64,000 bases of DNA, from NCBI RefSeq assembly GCF_040438885.1, contig NZ_CP159218.1, forward strand, positions 4,030,001-4,094,000, written 5' to 3'. Under the pieces are notes generated by a model. That model saw nothing but the letters and a program-made list of their open reading frames with translations. It was not told where the DNA came from and did no database searches. Positions 9,485 through 18,696 of the stretch are shown here, one piece after another. Every line of letters starts with the position of its first letter. Position 1 is the stretch's first letter. This DNA comes from Nakamurella sp. A5-74 (lineage in GTDB: Bacteria > Actinomycetota > Actinomycetes > Mycobacteriales > Nakamurellaceae). The position numbers were made by a program, and so were the translations under genes.

Positions 9485-10168
9485 TCGCTGCTTGGTCACG
9501 GCGTCCAACGCCGCGACGTAGTCGCCCGCCGGTCCGACGCCCAACTCGAACATCTCCCACCACTGCTCGAAGCCCGCGAACGTGCGCGTCGAGGGCAGCG
9601 TCAGCGGCCGCAGGTCGTGCAGTCCGGCCTGCGTGAACAGCGCAACCAGCTGCCCGTCGCGGGTGCCGGGCAGGTCGGATTCGTCCGGTGCGTCCGGGTC
9701 GAGATCCTTGGCCGCACGCCAGAACACCCCGAGCGGGTGCCGCCCGCCCCCGAAGTCCCAGACGCTCGCCGCCACCTGACCTCCGGGCCGGGTGACCCTG
9801 GCCATCTCGGTCAACCCGCGCACCGGATCGGGCATGAAGTGCACCACCAGCTGGGCAACGGTGGTGTCGAACGAGGCGTCCGGGAACCGCAGCCGGTCGG
9901 CCGTGGTGCACTCCACCCTCAGCCCCGGGAACCTCGCCCGCAGCGCCGCGACGAAGGTCTCCGACGGATCGACGGCCGCGACCGCATGCACGCCGAGCGC
10001 TGAAACCAGCCTGGCGGTCAGCGCGCCGGGACCGGCCCCCACATCGAGTGCCCGCTGACCGGCTCGAAGCTGCAGCTCGGCGACAGTGGCGTCCGCGAGC
10101 GGCTCGGCGTAGCGACCCATGAAAGCGCCGTATGCGTCCGCGCTGACGGAGAAACCCATGGCGCTCAA
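9401..10168 (-). CDS. Class I SAM-dependent methyltransferase
   Basis: 255 residues. Rossmann-fold motif I is LDVGAGPGALTARL (~41-54), the acidic residue of motif II is in AVDPSE, and the post-motif region DTTVAQLVVHFM matches UbiE/Methyltransf_11-type enzymes. Substrate unknown. A slightly shorter start (the second Met, residue 4) is possible. Its 3' end overlaps that of the convergent acetyltransferase gene. Confidence 0.85.
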   Translation of the reverse strand: MSAMGFSVSADAYGAFMGRYAEPLADATVAELQLRAGQRALDVGAGPGALTARLVSALGVHAVAAVDPSETFVAALRARFPGLRVECTTADRLRFPDASFDTTVAQLVVHFMPDPVRGLTEMARVTRPGGQVAASVWDFGGGRHPLGVFWRAAKDLDPDAPDESDLPGTRDGQLVALFTQAGLHDLRPLTLPSTRTFAGFEQWWEMFELGVGPAGDYVAALDAVTKQRLRTRCAELLPAGPFDIDAVAWTVIGRR

Positions 10169-10199
10169 CGGTACTCCAGAACAGCGACCGCTACCAGGA

Positions 10200-11273
10200 T
10201 CAGATCCGCGGCGGGCCGGTGGTGCGACCTGCGAGGAAGGTCGTCGGCAGGATCACCCGCTGGGCCTGATGGCGGATCGACTCCTCCAACAGCAACCGGC
10301 CTGCCTGACGGCCTTTCTCCACGACCGGTTGCGAGATGGTCGTCAGCCCGGCATCGACAGCTGCCCGCACACCGTCGAACCCGCTGACCGAGACGTCCTC
10401 AGGGACCCGGCGACGGCGCCTGGCCAGCTCCTCCAGACCGCCGAGCGCCAACACGTCCGAGGTGCAGACCAACGCGGTGATCCCGGGATCGAGCGCCAGT
10501 ACCTCTGCGGTGGCCTCGGCGCCGGCCGCCCGGGTGTGGTCGAACCGTTCGATGACGGGCACCCGGTCCCAGGACACCCCTGCCGCTTCGAAGCCGTCCC
10601 GCAGCCCCGCCAACCGGTTGCGCTGCACGTGGTAGTCGGCGGTCGCCTGGCGCACCAGGTCCACCGGCCCGTCGTTGCGGGCCCTCCCGAGCCGCATGCA
10701 CACCACACCGATCCGGCGATGGCCCAGCTCGACCAGGTGATCGGCGATCTCCCGGGCAGCGGACCGATCGTCGATACCGACCAGATCGGTGGTGTCCAGG
10801 GACGGTTGGTCACAGATCACCGTCGGGACGGGACGCGACAGCATCGCAGCCAGGTACGGGTCGTCCGCCGGCATCGAGTAGGCGACGAAGCCGTCGACCG
10901 CGGCGCTGCTGACGCTCTGTACATCCGCCGAACCCGGGCTCGCAGGTACCAGCAGCAGCCCGATCCTGGCCTGATCGCACTCCAGGGTCAGACCTTCCAG
11001 GAACGCGACCGCCGCCGGATCGCGGAAGGCGTAGGAGAGCTGCTCGGTGAGCAGCAGACCGATCGCGCCGGCCCTGCGGGTCCGCAGTGACCGGGCGACA
11101 GGGTCGGGGCCGGAGTATCCGAGCCGCGTCGCCTCGTCCATCACTCGCTGTCGCAGCGCGGGCGACAGTTGGTCAGGGCGGTTGTAGGCGTTGGAGACGG
11201 TGGTCCTGGAGACTCCGAGCTCCTTGGCCAGCGAGGCGAGCGTCGCCTGTTGACGACTGCGGTGGCGCTCCAT
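10200..11273 (-). CDS. LacI-family transcriptional repressor
   Basis: 357 residues from ATG 11273; the frame upstream of this Met lacks family similarity. The N-terminal helix-turn-helix has the canonical LASLAKELGVSRTTVSNAYN followed by a hinge helix (DPVARSLRTRRAGAIGLLL). The C-terminal part is a periplasmic-binding-like effector domain ending with the usual PEDVSVSGFDG. LacI proteins normally bind CG-centred palindromes; one such site lies at 18697-18712 before a sugar ABC ATPase. No sugar genes adjoin it (M4 protease upstream, methyltransferase downstream), so its effector is unknown. Confidence 0.9.
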   Translation of the reverse strand: MERHRSRQQATLASLAKELGVSRTTVSNAYNRPDQLSPALRQRVMDEATRLGYSGPDPVARSLRTRRAGAIGLLLTEQLSYAFRDPAAVAFLEGLTLECDQARIGLLLVPASPGSADVQSVSSAAVDGFVAYSMPADDPYLAAMLSRPVPTVICDQPSLDTTDLVGIDDRSAAREIADHLVELGHRRIGVVCMRLGRARNDGPVDLVRQATADYHVQRNRLAGLRDGFEAAGVSWDRVPVIERFDHTRAAGAEATAEVLALDPGITALVCTSDVLALGGLEELARRRRRVPEDVSVSGFDGVRAAVDAGLTTISQPVVEKGRQAGRLLLEESIRHQAQRVILPTTFLAGRTTGPPRI

Positions 11274-11369
11274 CCGGACAACGCTATCCCGCGGGCCGAG
11301 GGCAGTCGGTACGACATGCGCCACGTCCGCCGCCGCCCGGACCACCCGCCGGCCGGTGGCGGCGTCGAT

Positions 11370-12812
11370 TCACCCGCGGAAGGTGCGGAGCAAGCAGTCG
11401 CGCGCGGCCGGCGACAGCTGGTGCTCCTGGTAGACCGCCGGGGCGCTGCCCGGTGCCGCGATCTCGTAGCTGAAGGCGTCCGGGTGGGGCAGGCGCGCGC
11501 TCGTCGGGATGGCGCCCTGCCGCGCCCCGGTGACGGCAGGATCGGCGGCCAGCAGGCCCCGCCACACCGCTACCTCCGGAGCGGGGACCCCGGCGAGATC
11601 GACCGTCCGCGACACCGACGTGCCGGCGAAGCCACCGGTGCGGGTGACGACAACCGCGGCCGGCGCTGCACTCGGTCCATCGGCCGACGGGGTGTTGCCC
11701 GAGGGGGCAGCCTCGCCGGTTGTCATGTCGGTGACACCCACCTGCTGCCAGGCGGCCGCCACTGCCACGGCCTGCGCAGAGCCGTTGCCGTACAGCTGCA
11801 CCGCTGCCTGTTCGGTGAGCCGCGCGAACTCGACGAAGTCGCAGTCGGCGCTGATCGGCCCGCCGGTGAGGACCTCGAACCAGATCGACCCCGGCGCTTC
11901 CCAAGCGTTCCCACCGATTGCGGTGGCCACCAGGTGGAAGGCCTTGTTCGGGATCCCGGAGTTGATGTGCACGCCGCCGTTGTCGGAACTCGTCTCGACG
12001 TAGTCGGCCATCGTCGCCGGCTGCGGATCCTTGCCCAGCTCGGGATCGTCGTACGCCGTCCCCGGTGCGGCCATCGACCTCAGCGCAACACCGTTCACGC
12101 TGGGCAGCAACAGATCTGCGCCGATAAGCCAGTCGGCCTGATCGGCCGTCTGGCCCAGCACGTACTGCTTCACCAGCACTCCGAAGACGTCGGAGATGCT
12201 CTCGTTGAGCGCTCCCGACTGGCCCTGGTACCGCAAGCCCGCGGTGTGCTCGGTGACGCCGTGGGTCAGCTCGTGGCCGATCACGTCGATGCTCGCGGTG
12301 AACGGGCCGAAGATCCGCCCGTCCCCGTCACCGAACACCATCTGCTCGCCGTTCCAGAACGCGTTGTCGTAGTCGCGCTCGTAGTGGACGGACGCAATCA
12401 GCGGTAATCCTTTGCCGTCCAACGAGTTGCGGCCGAACACATCGTGGAACAACCGCCAGGTGTCGCCGAGGCCGTCGTAGGCCTGGTTCACCGCCTCGTC
12501 GGCGACCTCCGGGGCGCCCTCGTCCCGCACGAGATCGCCCGGCAACTGCGCACCGTGCTCGGCGTCGTGCACCGAGCGCCGCGGCCCCACTGTCCGGGCA
12601 GTCCTTCCAGGAGCTCTCGGCGCTGGCGCTGCTCCGCGCACGGACTGGCCGGGCGACACCCGGTCGCGCCGCATCCGCTCGTCCCGCAGCAACGTCCTCG
12701 CGGCACGCCCGGCGACCGTGCGATCGGGCGAGCGGGACAGCGCATCGAGCAGGTACGGCGGCACGATGCCGCAGCAGCGGGTGGGGTGCAGGGACACCGC
12801 GAAGCCGGTCAT
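11370..12812 (-). CDS. M4 metallopeptidase (protealysin-like) fused to an emfourin-like inhibitor domain
   Basis: 480 residues without a signal peptide. The N-terminal CCGIVPPYLLDALSRS resembles the short propeptide of protealysins. Catalysis: HELTH (H180, E181, H184), third zinc ligand E204 in GALNESISD, and H282 in NGGVHINSGIPN. The protease ends near residue 363. A Pro/Ser/Ala linker (~366-386) leads to a final ~95-residue domain beginning VVVTRTGGFAG and ending with FSYEI and LSPAARDCLL. This matches my recall of emfourin, the protealysin inhibitor usually encoded as a separate neighbouring gene. If so, the enzyme carries its own inhibitor. The protease call is firm; the inhibitor call rests on motif recall. 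Confidence 0.85.
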   Translation of the reverse strand: MTGFAVSLHPTRCCGIVPPYLLDALSRSPDRTVAGRAARTLLRDERMRRDRVSPGQSVRGAAPAPRAPGRTARTVGPRRSVHDAEHGAQLPGDLVRDEGAPEVADEAVNQAYDGLGDTWRLFHDVFGRNSLDGKGLPLIASVHYERDYDNAFWNGEQMVFGDGDGRIFGPFTASIDVIGHELTHGVTEHTAGLRYQGQSGALNESISDVFGVLVKQYVLGQTADQADWLIGADLLLPSVNGVALRSMAAPGTAYDDPELGKDPQPATMADYVETSSDNGGVHINSGIPNKAFHLVATAIGGNAWEAPGSIWFEVLTGGPISADCDFVEFARLTEQAAVQLYGNGSAQAVAVAAAWQQVGVTDMTTGEAAPSGNTPSADGPSAAPAAVVVTRTGGFAGTSVSRTVDLAGVPAPEVAVWRGLLAADPAVTGARQGAIPTSARLPHPDAFSYEIAAPGSAPAVYQEHQLSPAARDCLLRTFRG

Positions 12813-12948
12813 GCCATCAGTGTGAACCCGCGGTCCGACGGTGTCCCGACGGGCTCACCGCAGATCCGGGCGCCGTCGGGGGGTTGTCGGCTCCGTCACG
12901 GCATGAGAGTGTGAAAATCTTCCACTCCCGGACCTGATGGAGACAATG

Positions 12949-14529
12949 ATGTCCTCAGCGATCGATCGACGCAGTTTCCTCGGGCTGGCCGGTGCCACGG
13001 TTGTCGGCGGTGCGTTTGCCGTCACCATCGGCACCCTGCCGGCGTCGGCCGCGACCGCGGGTTCGCCCGTCGGTGACCCGAACAGGCCCAAACGGCAGTT
13101 CCGGGCGATGTGGATCTCCTCGGTCGTCAACATCGACTGGCCCAGCCGCACCGGACTGTCGATCGAGCAGCAGCAGTTCGAGTACATCGGCTGGCTGGAC
13201 CTGGCCGAACGGCTGAACCTCAACGCCGTCATCTCCCAGGTCCGGCCGACGGCCGACGCATTCTGGCCCTCGCCCCACGAACCGTGGTCGCAGTACCTCA
13301 CCGGCACCCAGGGCGCCGATCCCGGCTACGACCCGCTCGCCTTCCAGATCGCCGAGGCGCACGCGCGCAACCTGGAGTACCACGCCTGGTTCAACCCCTA
13401 CCGGGTGTCGATGGGAACCGACCCGAACACCCTGGTGCCGACCCACCCGGCGCGCGTGCACCCGGACTGGGTGTTCCCGTACGGCGGAAAGCTGTACTAC
13501 AACCCGGGGATCCCGGAGGTGCGCAGGTTCGTGCAGGACGCCATGTTCGACGCGGTGCGGCGCTACGACATCGACGGCGCCCACTTCGACGACTACTTCT
13601 ATCCGTACCCGTCCGGCACCACCCCGCTGCCCGACCAGGACACCTTCCGCGCCTACGGCGGCCGGTTCGACGACATCGCCGACTGGCGGCGGGACAATGT
13701 CAACAAGCTGGTCTCGGAATTCCACCGGCGCGTGCAGCACGCCAAGCCGTGGGTCAAGTTCGGCATCAGCCCGTTCGGCATCTGGGCCAACTCCTCGGCA
13801 GAGCACCCGGATGGCTCGGCCACCGGGGGCACCCAGTCATACGAAGCGATCTACGCCGACACCCGCCGCTGGGTGAAGGAGGGCTGGGTCGACTACCTGA
13901 ACCCGCAGATCTACTGGCAGATCGGCCTCGCGGTCGCCGACTACGCAGCGCTCGTCCCGTGGTGGGCGGACGTGGTTGACGGCACCGACGTAGCGCTGTA
14001 CATCGGCCAGGCGACGTACAAGGAGACCAGCAAGGTCTTCGGCCCGGACGAGCTGTCTGCTCATCTGACGTTCAACCAGGCATACCCGCAGGTCGACGGC
14101 GACGTGTTCTTCAGTGCGAAGGACGTCCGCAGCGACGCCCAGGGTTCCACCTCTGCAATGGTGTCGGAGCACTACAGCCGGCCGGCGATCGTGCCGGTGA
14201 TCGAGCACCTGGGTGGACGCGCGCCGCGGCGCCCGGTGGGGCTGCACGGTCGACGCCGCGCCGGCGGCGTGCAGCTCGAGTGGACGTCCTCCCAGGAGAA
14301 CTCGCAATCCGCGGTCGCCACCTCGTACGCGATCTGGCGGCTGGACGGGCCCATCAGGCCCGGCGACCTCGTGGACGCCACCCACCTGCTGGCGACGGTG
14401 CGGCGCAGCGGCCACGACCGGCAGAGCTATCTGGACACCACCGCAGACCCGAACAGTCGGTACCGGTACGTCGTCACCGCGCTGGATCGGCTGTGGCACG
14501 AGAGTTCTCCAGCATCCCTGCAGATCTGA
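12949..14529 (+). CDS. Tat-exported GHL10 (DUF187) family glycosidase-like protein
   Basis: 526 residues. I place the start at ATG 12949 because GGAG at 12939-12942 is correctly spaced; ATGs at 12937 and 12946 are also in frame. IDRRSFLGLAG followed by a hydrophobic stretch and an ASA cleavage region is a twin-arginine signal. The body is a TIM-barrel GHL10 domain (FRAMWISSVVNIDWPS, AVISQVRPTADAFWPS, YHAWFNPYRVS, IDGAHFDDYFYPYP, DYLNPQIYWQ). The C-terminal ~100 residues look like a fibronectin-III-type domain. Family members are secreted and presumed to act on wall or exogenous glycans; the substrate is unknown. It is divergent from the M4 protease gene. Confidence 0.88.
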   Translation: MSSAIDRRSFLGLAGATVVGGAFAVTIGTLPASAATAGSPVGDPNRPKRQFRAMWISSVVNIDWPSRTGLSIEQQQFEYIGWLDLAERLNLNAVISQVRPTADAFWPSPHEPWSQYLTGTQGADPGYDPLAFQIAEAHARNLEYHAWFNPYRVSMGTDPNTLVPTHPARVHPDWVFPYGGKLYYNPGIPEVRRFVQDAMFDAVRRYDIDGAHFDDYFYPYPSGTTPLPDQDTFRAYGGRFDDIADWRRDNVNKLVSEFHRRVQHAKPWVKFGISPFGIWANSSAEHPDGSATGGTQSYEAIYADTRRWVKEGWVDYLNPQIYWQIGLAVADYAALVPWWADVVDGTDVALYIGQATYKETSKVFGPDELSAHLTFNQAYPQVDGDVFFSAKDVRSDAQGSTSAMVSEHYSRPAIVPVIEHLGGRAPRRPVGLHGRRRAGGVQLEWTSSQENSQSAVATSYAIWRLDGPIRPGDLVDATHLLATVRRSGHDRQSYLDTTADPNSRYRYVVTALDRLWHESSPASLQI

Positions 14530-14637
14530 CAACGGCAGCTCAGCACCGATCGACCTCGCCACCCGCTCCCCGGTGCGGGCATGGCGACGACGGATTCGTC
14601 CAGGGCTGCTTCCATTCCCCGGCTGTCGCGCCGCGGC

Positions 14638-14687
14638 ACTGCAGGCCGCGCGTCAGCCGAGCAACTGCAGGCCGCGCGTCAGCCGAG
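14638..14687. repeat. 26-bp period direct duplication at a gene end
   Basis: ACTGCAGGCCGCGCGTCAGC and the next four bases occur at 14638-14661 and again, identically, at 14664-14687. The right copy contains the stop codon of the LON-domain gene and the left copy lies just beyond it, so the terminus of that gene was duplicated in tandem. Probably replication slippage; no function is implied. Confidence 0.7.
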
Positions 14688-15314
14688 GCCGCCGAGTGAC
14701 CAGCCGGCGCGCAGCGCCTGCACCGCGCCGGTCGTCTCCGCGATCAGCATGCTCAGCAGCTCCTCGGTGGTTCCCGCACGCAGGAACGCCAGCCGATCGA
14801 TGAGCCCGACGGGTGTGATCCCCGCGAGCTGCCAGACCAGATCGCCGGGCTCGTCGGCCAGCGCGATGTCGGAGGACCAGGACGCCTCGACGAACTCAGA
14901 GGCCAGGGCCAGCGCGGTCCGCACCAAGCGGTCGGCCTCCACCAAAGACGTCCTGCACTGCTCCGTCCAGATCAGTGCCGGCAGCTTTCGTACCTCGGCC
15001 CGCGGGTAGGGATCCTCGGCCTGCCAGGCGATCACCTCGATCCGGGACGCGCCCCGGGCGATCAACCCGACCACGCCGTCACCCTCCTCGATCTCCGTGA
15101 CCCTGGCCACGGTGCCGATCCCGAACCGTCGGTCCCCACCGCCGACCTCCTGCCCGCGTTCGATGAGCACCACCCCGAACTCGGCGGGCTCCTGGGCCAA
15201 CACGTCGACCATCATCTCCAGGTACCGGGGTTCGAACACCCTGAGTGCCAACGGCATCGCCGGGAGCAGCACCGAGCCGAGCGGGAACATCGGCAGCAGG
15301 GTCACCGGTTCCAC
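14679..15314 (-). CDS. LON peptidase N-terminal (substrate-binding) domain protein
   Basis: 211 residues from GTG 15314, chosen because CCGAGG lies about 7 bases upstream and because LLPMFPLGSVLLPAMPL is the normal N-terminus of this family. It is a stand-alone Lon N-domain (FEPRYLEMMVDVL, EFGVVLIERG, GVVGLIARGASRIEV) without ATPase or protease parts. Such proteins probably bind unfolded proteins; in higher bacteria they are uncharacterised. It is followed on the same strand by no partner gene, and nothing suggests regulation. Confidence 0.87.
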   Translation of the reverse strand: MEPVTLLPMFPLGSVLLPAMPLALRVFEPRYLEMMVDVLAQEPAEFGVVLIERGQEVGGGDRRFGIGTVARVTEIEEGDGVVGLIARGASRIEVIAWQAEDPYPRAEVRKLPALIWTEQCRTSLVEADRLVRTALALASEFVEASWSSDIALADEPGDLVWQLAGITPVGLIDRLAFLRAGTTEELLSMLIAETTGAVQALRAGWSLGGLG

Positions 15315-15446
15315 GCTAGACCTCGGACCGTACGGCGGCCGGGCGTCGGAAGTGGCGACACCAGGTCCCATCGCGAGATCTGTCCTCGCTCATCCGGTAT
15401 GTCCCACTCCGCTCGGGTTGGTGGCTGCGACCGACATCGCTCGTCA

Positions 15447-16991
15447 TCAGTACCCGGCGAAGTGATCCCGCCTGATCCGGGTGGCACCCAGATCGGCGGC
15501 CAGCCGGGAGACCACGTCGACGAACGCCGGCGGTCCCGAGACGTAGACGTCGCGTCGTTCCAGGTCCGGGACGGCGGCAGCGAGCGAAGTCCGATCGATC
15601 CGGGGACCGATCACGTTCTCGAAGCTCGGCGGCAGCTCGGTCGCCGGGGTGGAGGTCACGACGATCACCCGAGCGCGGGAGTCGTCGAGCAGATCCAGAT
15701 ACGCCAGGTCAGCCGGATCGCGCTGTACGTAGACCACCACCACGTCGTACCGGCTGCCACCAGCCAGGCCGTCGAGCTGACCCAGGAACGGTGTGATGCC
15801 GATCCCGCCGGCAATCAGCAGCACCGGACGGTCGCGATCCACGGGCAGCACGAAGTCGCCCGCGATGCCCGTCGCAGAGATGTTCGTGCCGATGGCCATG
15901 GCGCCCAACGACTTCTTGAAGGTACTGCCGTCCGGCGCCATGGTCATCGCGACCAGTAGGCGATGCGGATCCCGATCGGGCGAGGCGATGCTGAAGGTGC
16001 GTCGACTGCCGCGGCGATCGGCGCGCGCATGCGGAACGGAAAGCTCGATGTACTGCCCCGGAACAAATCGGAGTGGCCGCGCGGAGTGGAACTCGAACTC
16101 GGTCGCTCGTCCGCCGGCGGCTCGCCGCCCGGTGAGGGTGAGCCGGATGCCGGACCGCTGACCGAGGGCGAAGGCCAGCAGGTTGCCGATGACCAACGCG
16201 GTCTCCGGCCCGAAGCTGTAGCCGGCGATGGTGATCGGGATCGCGAACAGCACCCCGACGACGACAGCTTCCACCAGCTGCTGACGGTGGGTCGGCGGCA
16301 ACGTGAGCGGCTCTGTCAGCATGAAGACAGCGAAGAAGACCATCGGCGTGGACAGGAGGGTGTATTCGAGCGATGCCCCGATGCCGCCACCGTCGATCAG
16401 CAACCGCGCCATCGTGACCACCACGACGACGACGAGGAATGTCGCGACCAGAGCCACGCGTCGGGTGCGTCGGACGATGAGGAAGCCGACGACCGCGGCG
16501 ACGACCACCAGGTACTTCGTGCCCACCCACCACAGACCCAACACGTCGAACTCGAACAGCGCCAGCCACAGTGCACCGATCGCTGCCGGGTTGACCACAT
16601 GCCGGCCACGGATGGCGAACACGTACTTCGATCCGGAGGCGATCACCCCGGCGAGCGCGACCTGCAGCAGCAGCTTCGGATCCGAGGTGGGCAGCAGGAT
16701 GAACCAGAGCAGCAGCCCGGTGATGACGGACGACTCGGGATGGGGGTGCACTCGGAACAGCAAGGCGAACAACAGGTTCGAGCCGACGGTCGACACCATC
16801 ACGATCAGCAGCGACGCGCCGAGGTCCGCTGCCGGGAACTCGAGCGTCCCGGTGAACGACAGGATGAACGCGACCACTCCGAGCACGATCAGCGAGTTGA
16901 GGACAAGTCGGTACATCGACGTGCGCCCCAGCAGCCCGTCGAGCGTGTGCGTCACAGGCAACGTGCGGGCCACGGGCAGGGTGTGCGTCAC
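15447..16991 (-). CDS. RnfD/NqrB-like membrane domain fused to a flavodoxin-reductase-type domain
   Basis: 514 residues. Residues ~28-290 hold about ten hydrophobic segments resembling RnfD/NqrB-type subunits (LLWFILLPTSDP, GRHVVNPAAIGAL, FMLTEPLTLPP). Residues ~295-514 form a ferredoxin-NADP reductase module: FAD-binding RFVPGQYIELSVP and RRTFSIAS, and nucleotide-binding VLLIAGGIGITPFLG. One protein could thus take electrons from NAD(P)H and pass them through the membrane. Its ATG overlaps the stop of apbE by 4 bases, and it is the last gene of a three-gene operon with an FMN-binding protein and its flavin transferase. The final electron acceptor is unknown. Confidence 0.88.
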   Translation of the reverse strand: MTHTLPVARTLPVTHTLDGLLGRTSMYRLVLNSLIVLGVVAFILSFTGTLEFPAADLGASLLIVMVSTVGSNLLFALLFRVHPHPESSVITGLLLWFILLPTSDPKLLLQVALAGVIASGSKYVFAIRGRHVVNPAAIGALWLALFEFDVLGLWWVGTKYLVVVAAVVGFLIVRRTRRVALVATFLVVVVVVTMARLLIDGGGIGASLEYTLLSTPMVFFAVFMLTEPLTLPPTHRQQLVEAVVVGVLFAIPITIAGYSFGPETALVIGNLLAFALGQRSGIRLTLTGRRAAGGRATEFEFHSARPLRFVPGQYIELSVPHARADRRGSRRTFSIASPDRDPHRLLVAMTMAPDGSTFKKSLGAMAIGTNISATGIAGDFVLPVDRDRPVLLIAGGIGITPFLGQLDGLAGGSRYDVVVVYVQRDPADLAYLDLLDDSRARVIVVTSTPATELPPSFENVIGPRIDRTSLAAAVPDLERRDVYVSGPPAFVDVVSRLAADLGATRIRRDHFAGY

Positions 16992-17875
16992 AGGAACAAC
17001 TCGCCGGGGAAGTCGGGCGACCAGTCGATGCTGCCGTCGTCGGACATCCGTACGTAGCTGAAGGGATACCGCTGGGCCAGCACCGACGGCTCGGTGAAGA
17101 ACAGTGCGGTGGCGAGAACGTCTGCCAGCGCAGTGTTCTCGGCGACCACCCAGGTCGCCTGGGTGCCGCGCACCGGTTCACCGGTGAACGGATCTACCAC
17201 GTGGTGCAGATCGGCGCCCCAGCGGCGACGGTTGACGGCCGAGCTGCACAACGAAGCATCCCGCAGCTCCGCGACGCCGATCACCATCGTCGGATCCAGC
17301 GGATGCTCCAGCCCGACGCGGCACGGCACCGGACCGCGGTGCAGCAGGTCGCCGCTGGCGTCCACCAGGATGCGGCCGTCGTGATCGGGATCGATCAACT
17401 CCGCGACCAGGTCCACCAGCATCCCCTTGCCGGCCGCCCCGATGTCGAGCACGACCGGAGCCGTGGTGGTGATCGACGATCCGGTGACCGTGAGGGCGTC
17501 ATCCCACGACGGGGTGGCCCTGACGCCAGGACGGCGCTGCAACGTGTACTGCGCGTCGTAGCCGAGATGCTCGAGAGCTGCTCCGACGAGGGGTGTGACC
17601 CGACCTGCAGTGAGCTCGTAGACGGTGCGGTACAAAGACATCACCGCAGCGGCTTCCGGCGGGAACTCATACGTCCCCGGCTCACGGGCCATCCTGGACA
17701 CCAGGGAATCCGATCGGAAGCGGGACCAGGCGGCGTCGAATTCTGCCACCCGCTCGTCGACCTGTCGGCGGATCTCCGGATCGAAGCTGTTCGGCGAGGC
17801 GATCCGCCAGTGGGTACCGAGAGCGGAGAACCGGTACTGCGCCGAGAGGGGGCGCCGCCGCCCCAGGTCAGGCAT
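16988..17875 (-). CDS. apbE: FAD:protein FMN transferase (ApbE)
   Basis: 295 residues. ApbE cleaves FAD and attaches FMN covalently to Thr or Ser of a partner protein, using Mg2+. Family marks: LDIGAAGKGMLVD (~152-164), LVDASGDLLHRG and HHVVDPFTGEP. The usual lipoprotein signal is missing, so it may act in the cytoplasm or be associated otherwise. Its start overlaps the end of the FMN-binding gene by 8 bases, making that protein the obvious substrate. Confidence 0.92.
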   Translation of the reverse strand: MPDLGRRRPLSAQYRFSALGTHWRIASPNSFDPEIRRQVDERVAEFDAAWSRFRSDSLVSRMAREPGTYEFPPEAAAVMSLYRTVYELTAGRVTPLVGAALEHLGYDAQYTLQRRPGVRATPSWDDALTVTGSSITTTAPVVLDIGAAGKGMLVDLVAELIDPDHDGRILVDASGDLLHRGPVPCRVGLEHPLDPTMVIGVAELRDASLCSSAVNRRRWGADLHHVVDPFTGEPVRGTQATWVVAENTALADVLATALFFTEPSVLAQRYPFSYVRMSDDGSIDWSPDFPGELFL

Positions 17876-18608
17876 GTGCCTGCTCCTCGATCGCCTTCAG
17901 GGCATCGTTGAATCCGCCGGAGGTGAGGGACGAGCCGCCCACCGCACCGAGCTGGACGGTGTCGATCTTCTTGCCGGTGACCTGCGCAGAGTAGTTCTGC
18001 TGGAACAGATTCTGGTATGCCTTGGCGATTCCCGTGGCGAACAACTCCAGGGACGAACCGGTGACCACATCGCCGGCGAGAGTGAGGGTGACGCCCACCT
18101 TCTGGACGCCGCCGGGACTGTTGTACTCGGCCGTGGCCGAGTAGGTGCCGTCCTTGAACTGGGTCACCGGTGCCGGTGCGGCGGTAGTGGGTGGGGGAGG
18201 CGGCGACGGAGGCGGCGTCGATGCGGGCACCGGGGTCTGGCTGCTCGGAGCGGGGACCGGTCGTGAGGGCGGCATGCTCGACGAGGGCGCGTCGGAGGAC
18301 GTCCGAGACGGAGTGCTGGGGTTCCGCGCCGACGCAGACGACGGGGCCGACGACGTCGCTGACGGTGCTGCGGAGGACGGTGCAGCGGAGGACGGTGCAG
18401 CGGGCGACGGCGCAGCGGTCGTGGTGCCGGCTTGCACCGTCATCGACGCCGGGCCGACCGCGGATGCCGTCACACCGGCGGAGGTAGCAGTGTCCGGCAG
18501 GCTCTCGGCCGCGCGGGTGAGGCTCACCCCGTAGGTGGACGCCGCGATGACGACGATCCCGGTGCCGAGCGCCGCGAGGTACGACCGGCGACTTCCTGAG
18601 CTGCTCAT
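17868..18608 (-). CDS. Membrane-anchored FMN-binding domain protein
   Basis: 246 residues from ATG 18608, preceded by AAGGA. One N-terminal membrane helix (~9-27) is followed by a ~100-residue Ala/Pro/Ser/Thr-rich linker and an FMN-binding domain (from FKDGTYSATAEYNSPGGVQ to the end). The expected flavinylation motif SGATYTSDGY appears as GGSSLTSGGF, so the acceptor Thr would be replaced by Ser; covalent FMN through Ser is possible but should be tested. First gene of the electron-transfer operon, probably receiving electrons outside the membrane. Confidence 0.87.
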   Translation of the reverse strand: MSSSGSRRSYLAALGTGIVVIAASTYGVSLTRAAESLPDTATSAGVTASAVGPASMTVQAGTTTAAPSPAAPSSAAPSSAAPSATSSAPSSASARNPSTPSRTSSDAPSSSMPPSRPVPAPSSQTPVPASTPPPSPPPPPTTAAPAPVTQFKDGTYSATAEYNSPGGVQKVGVTLTLAGDVVTGSSLELFATGIAKAYQNLFQQNYSAQVTGKKIDTVQLGAVGGSSLTSGGFNDALKAIEEQAHA

Positions 18609-18696
18609 GTGTGTCCTTCGCCACCGGCGCATCCCCGGATGGCCCCGGCCCACTCGACCGACGCCGCCCGCGGGGAGGCACGGCGATCCGCCCGTT

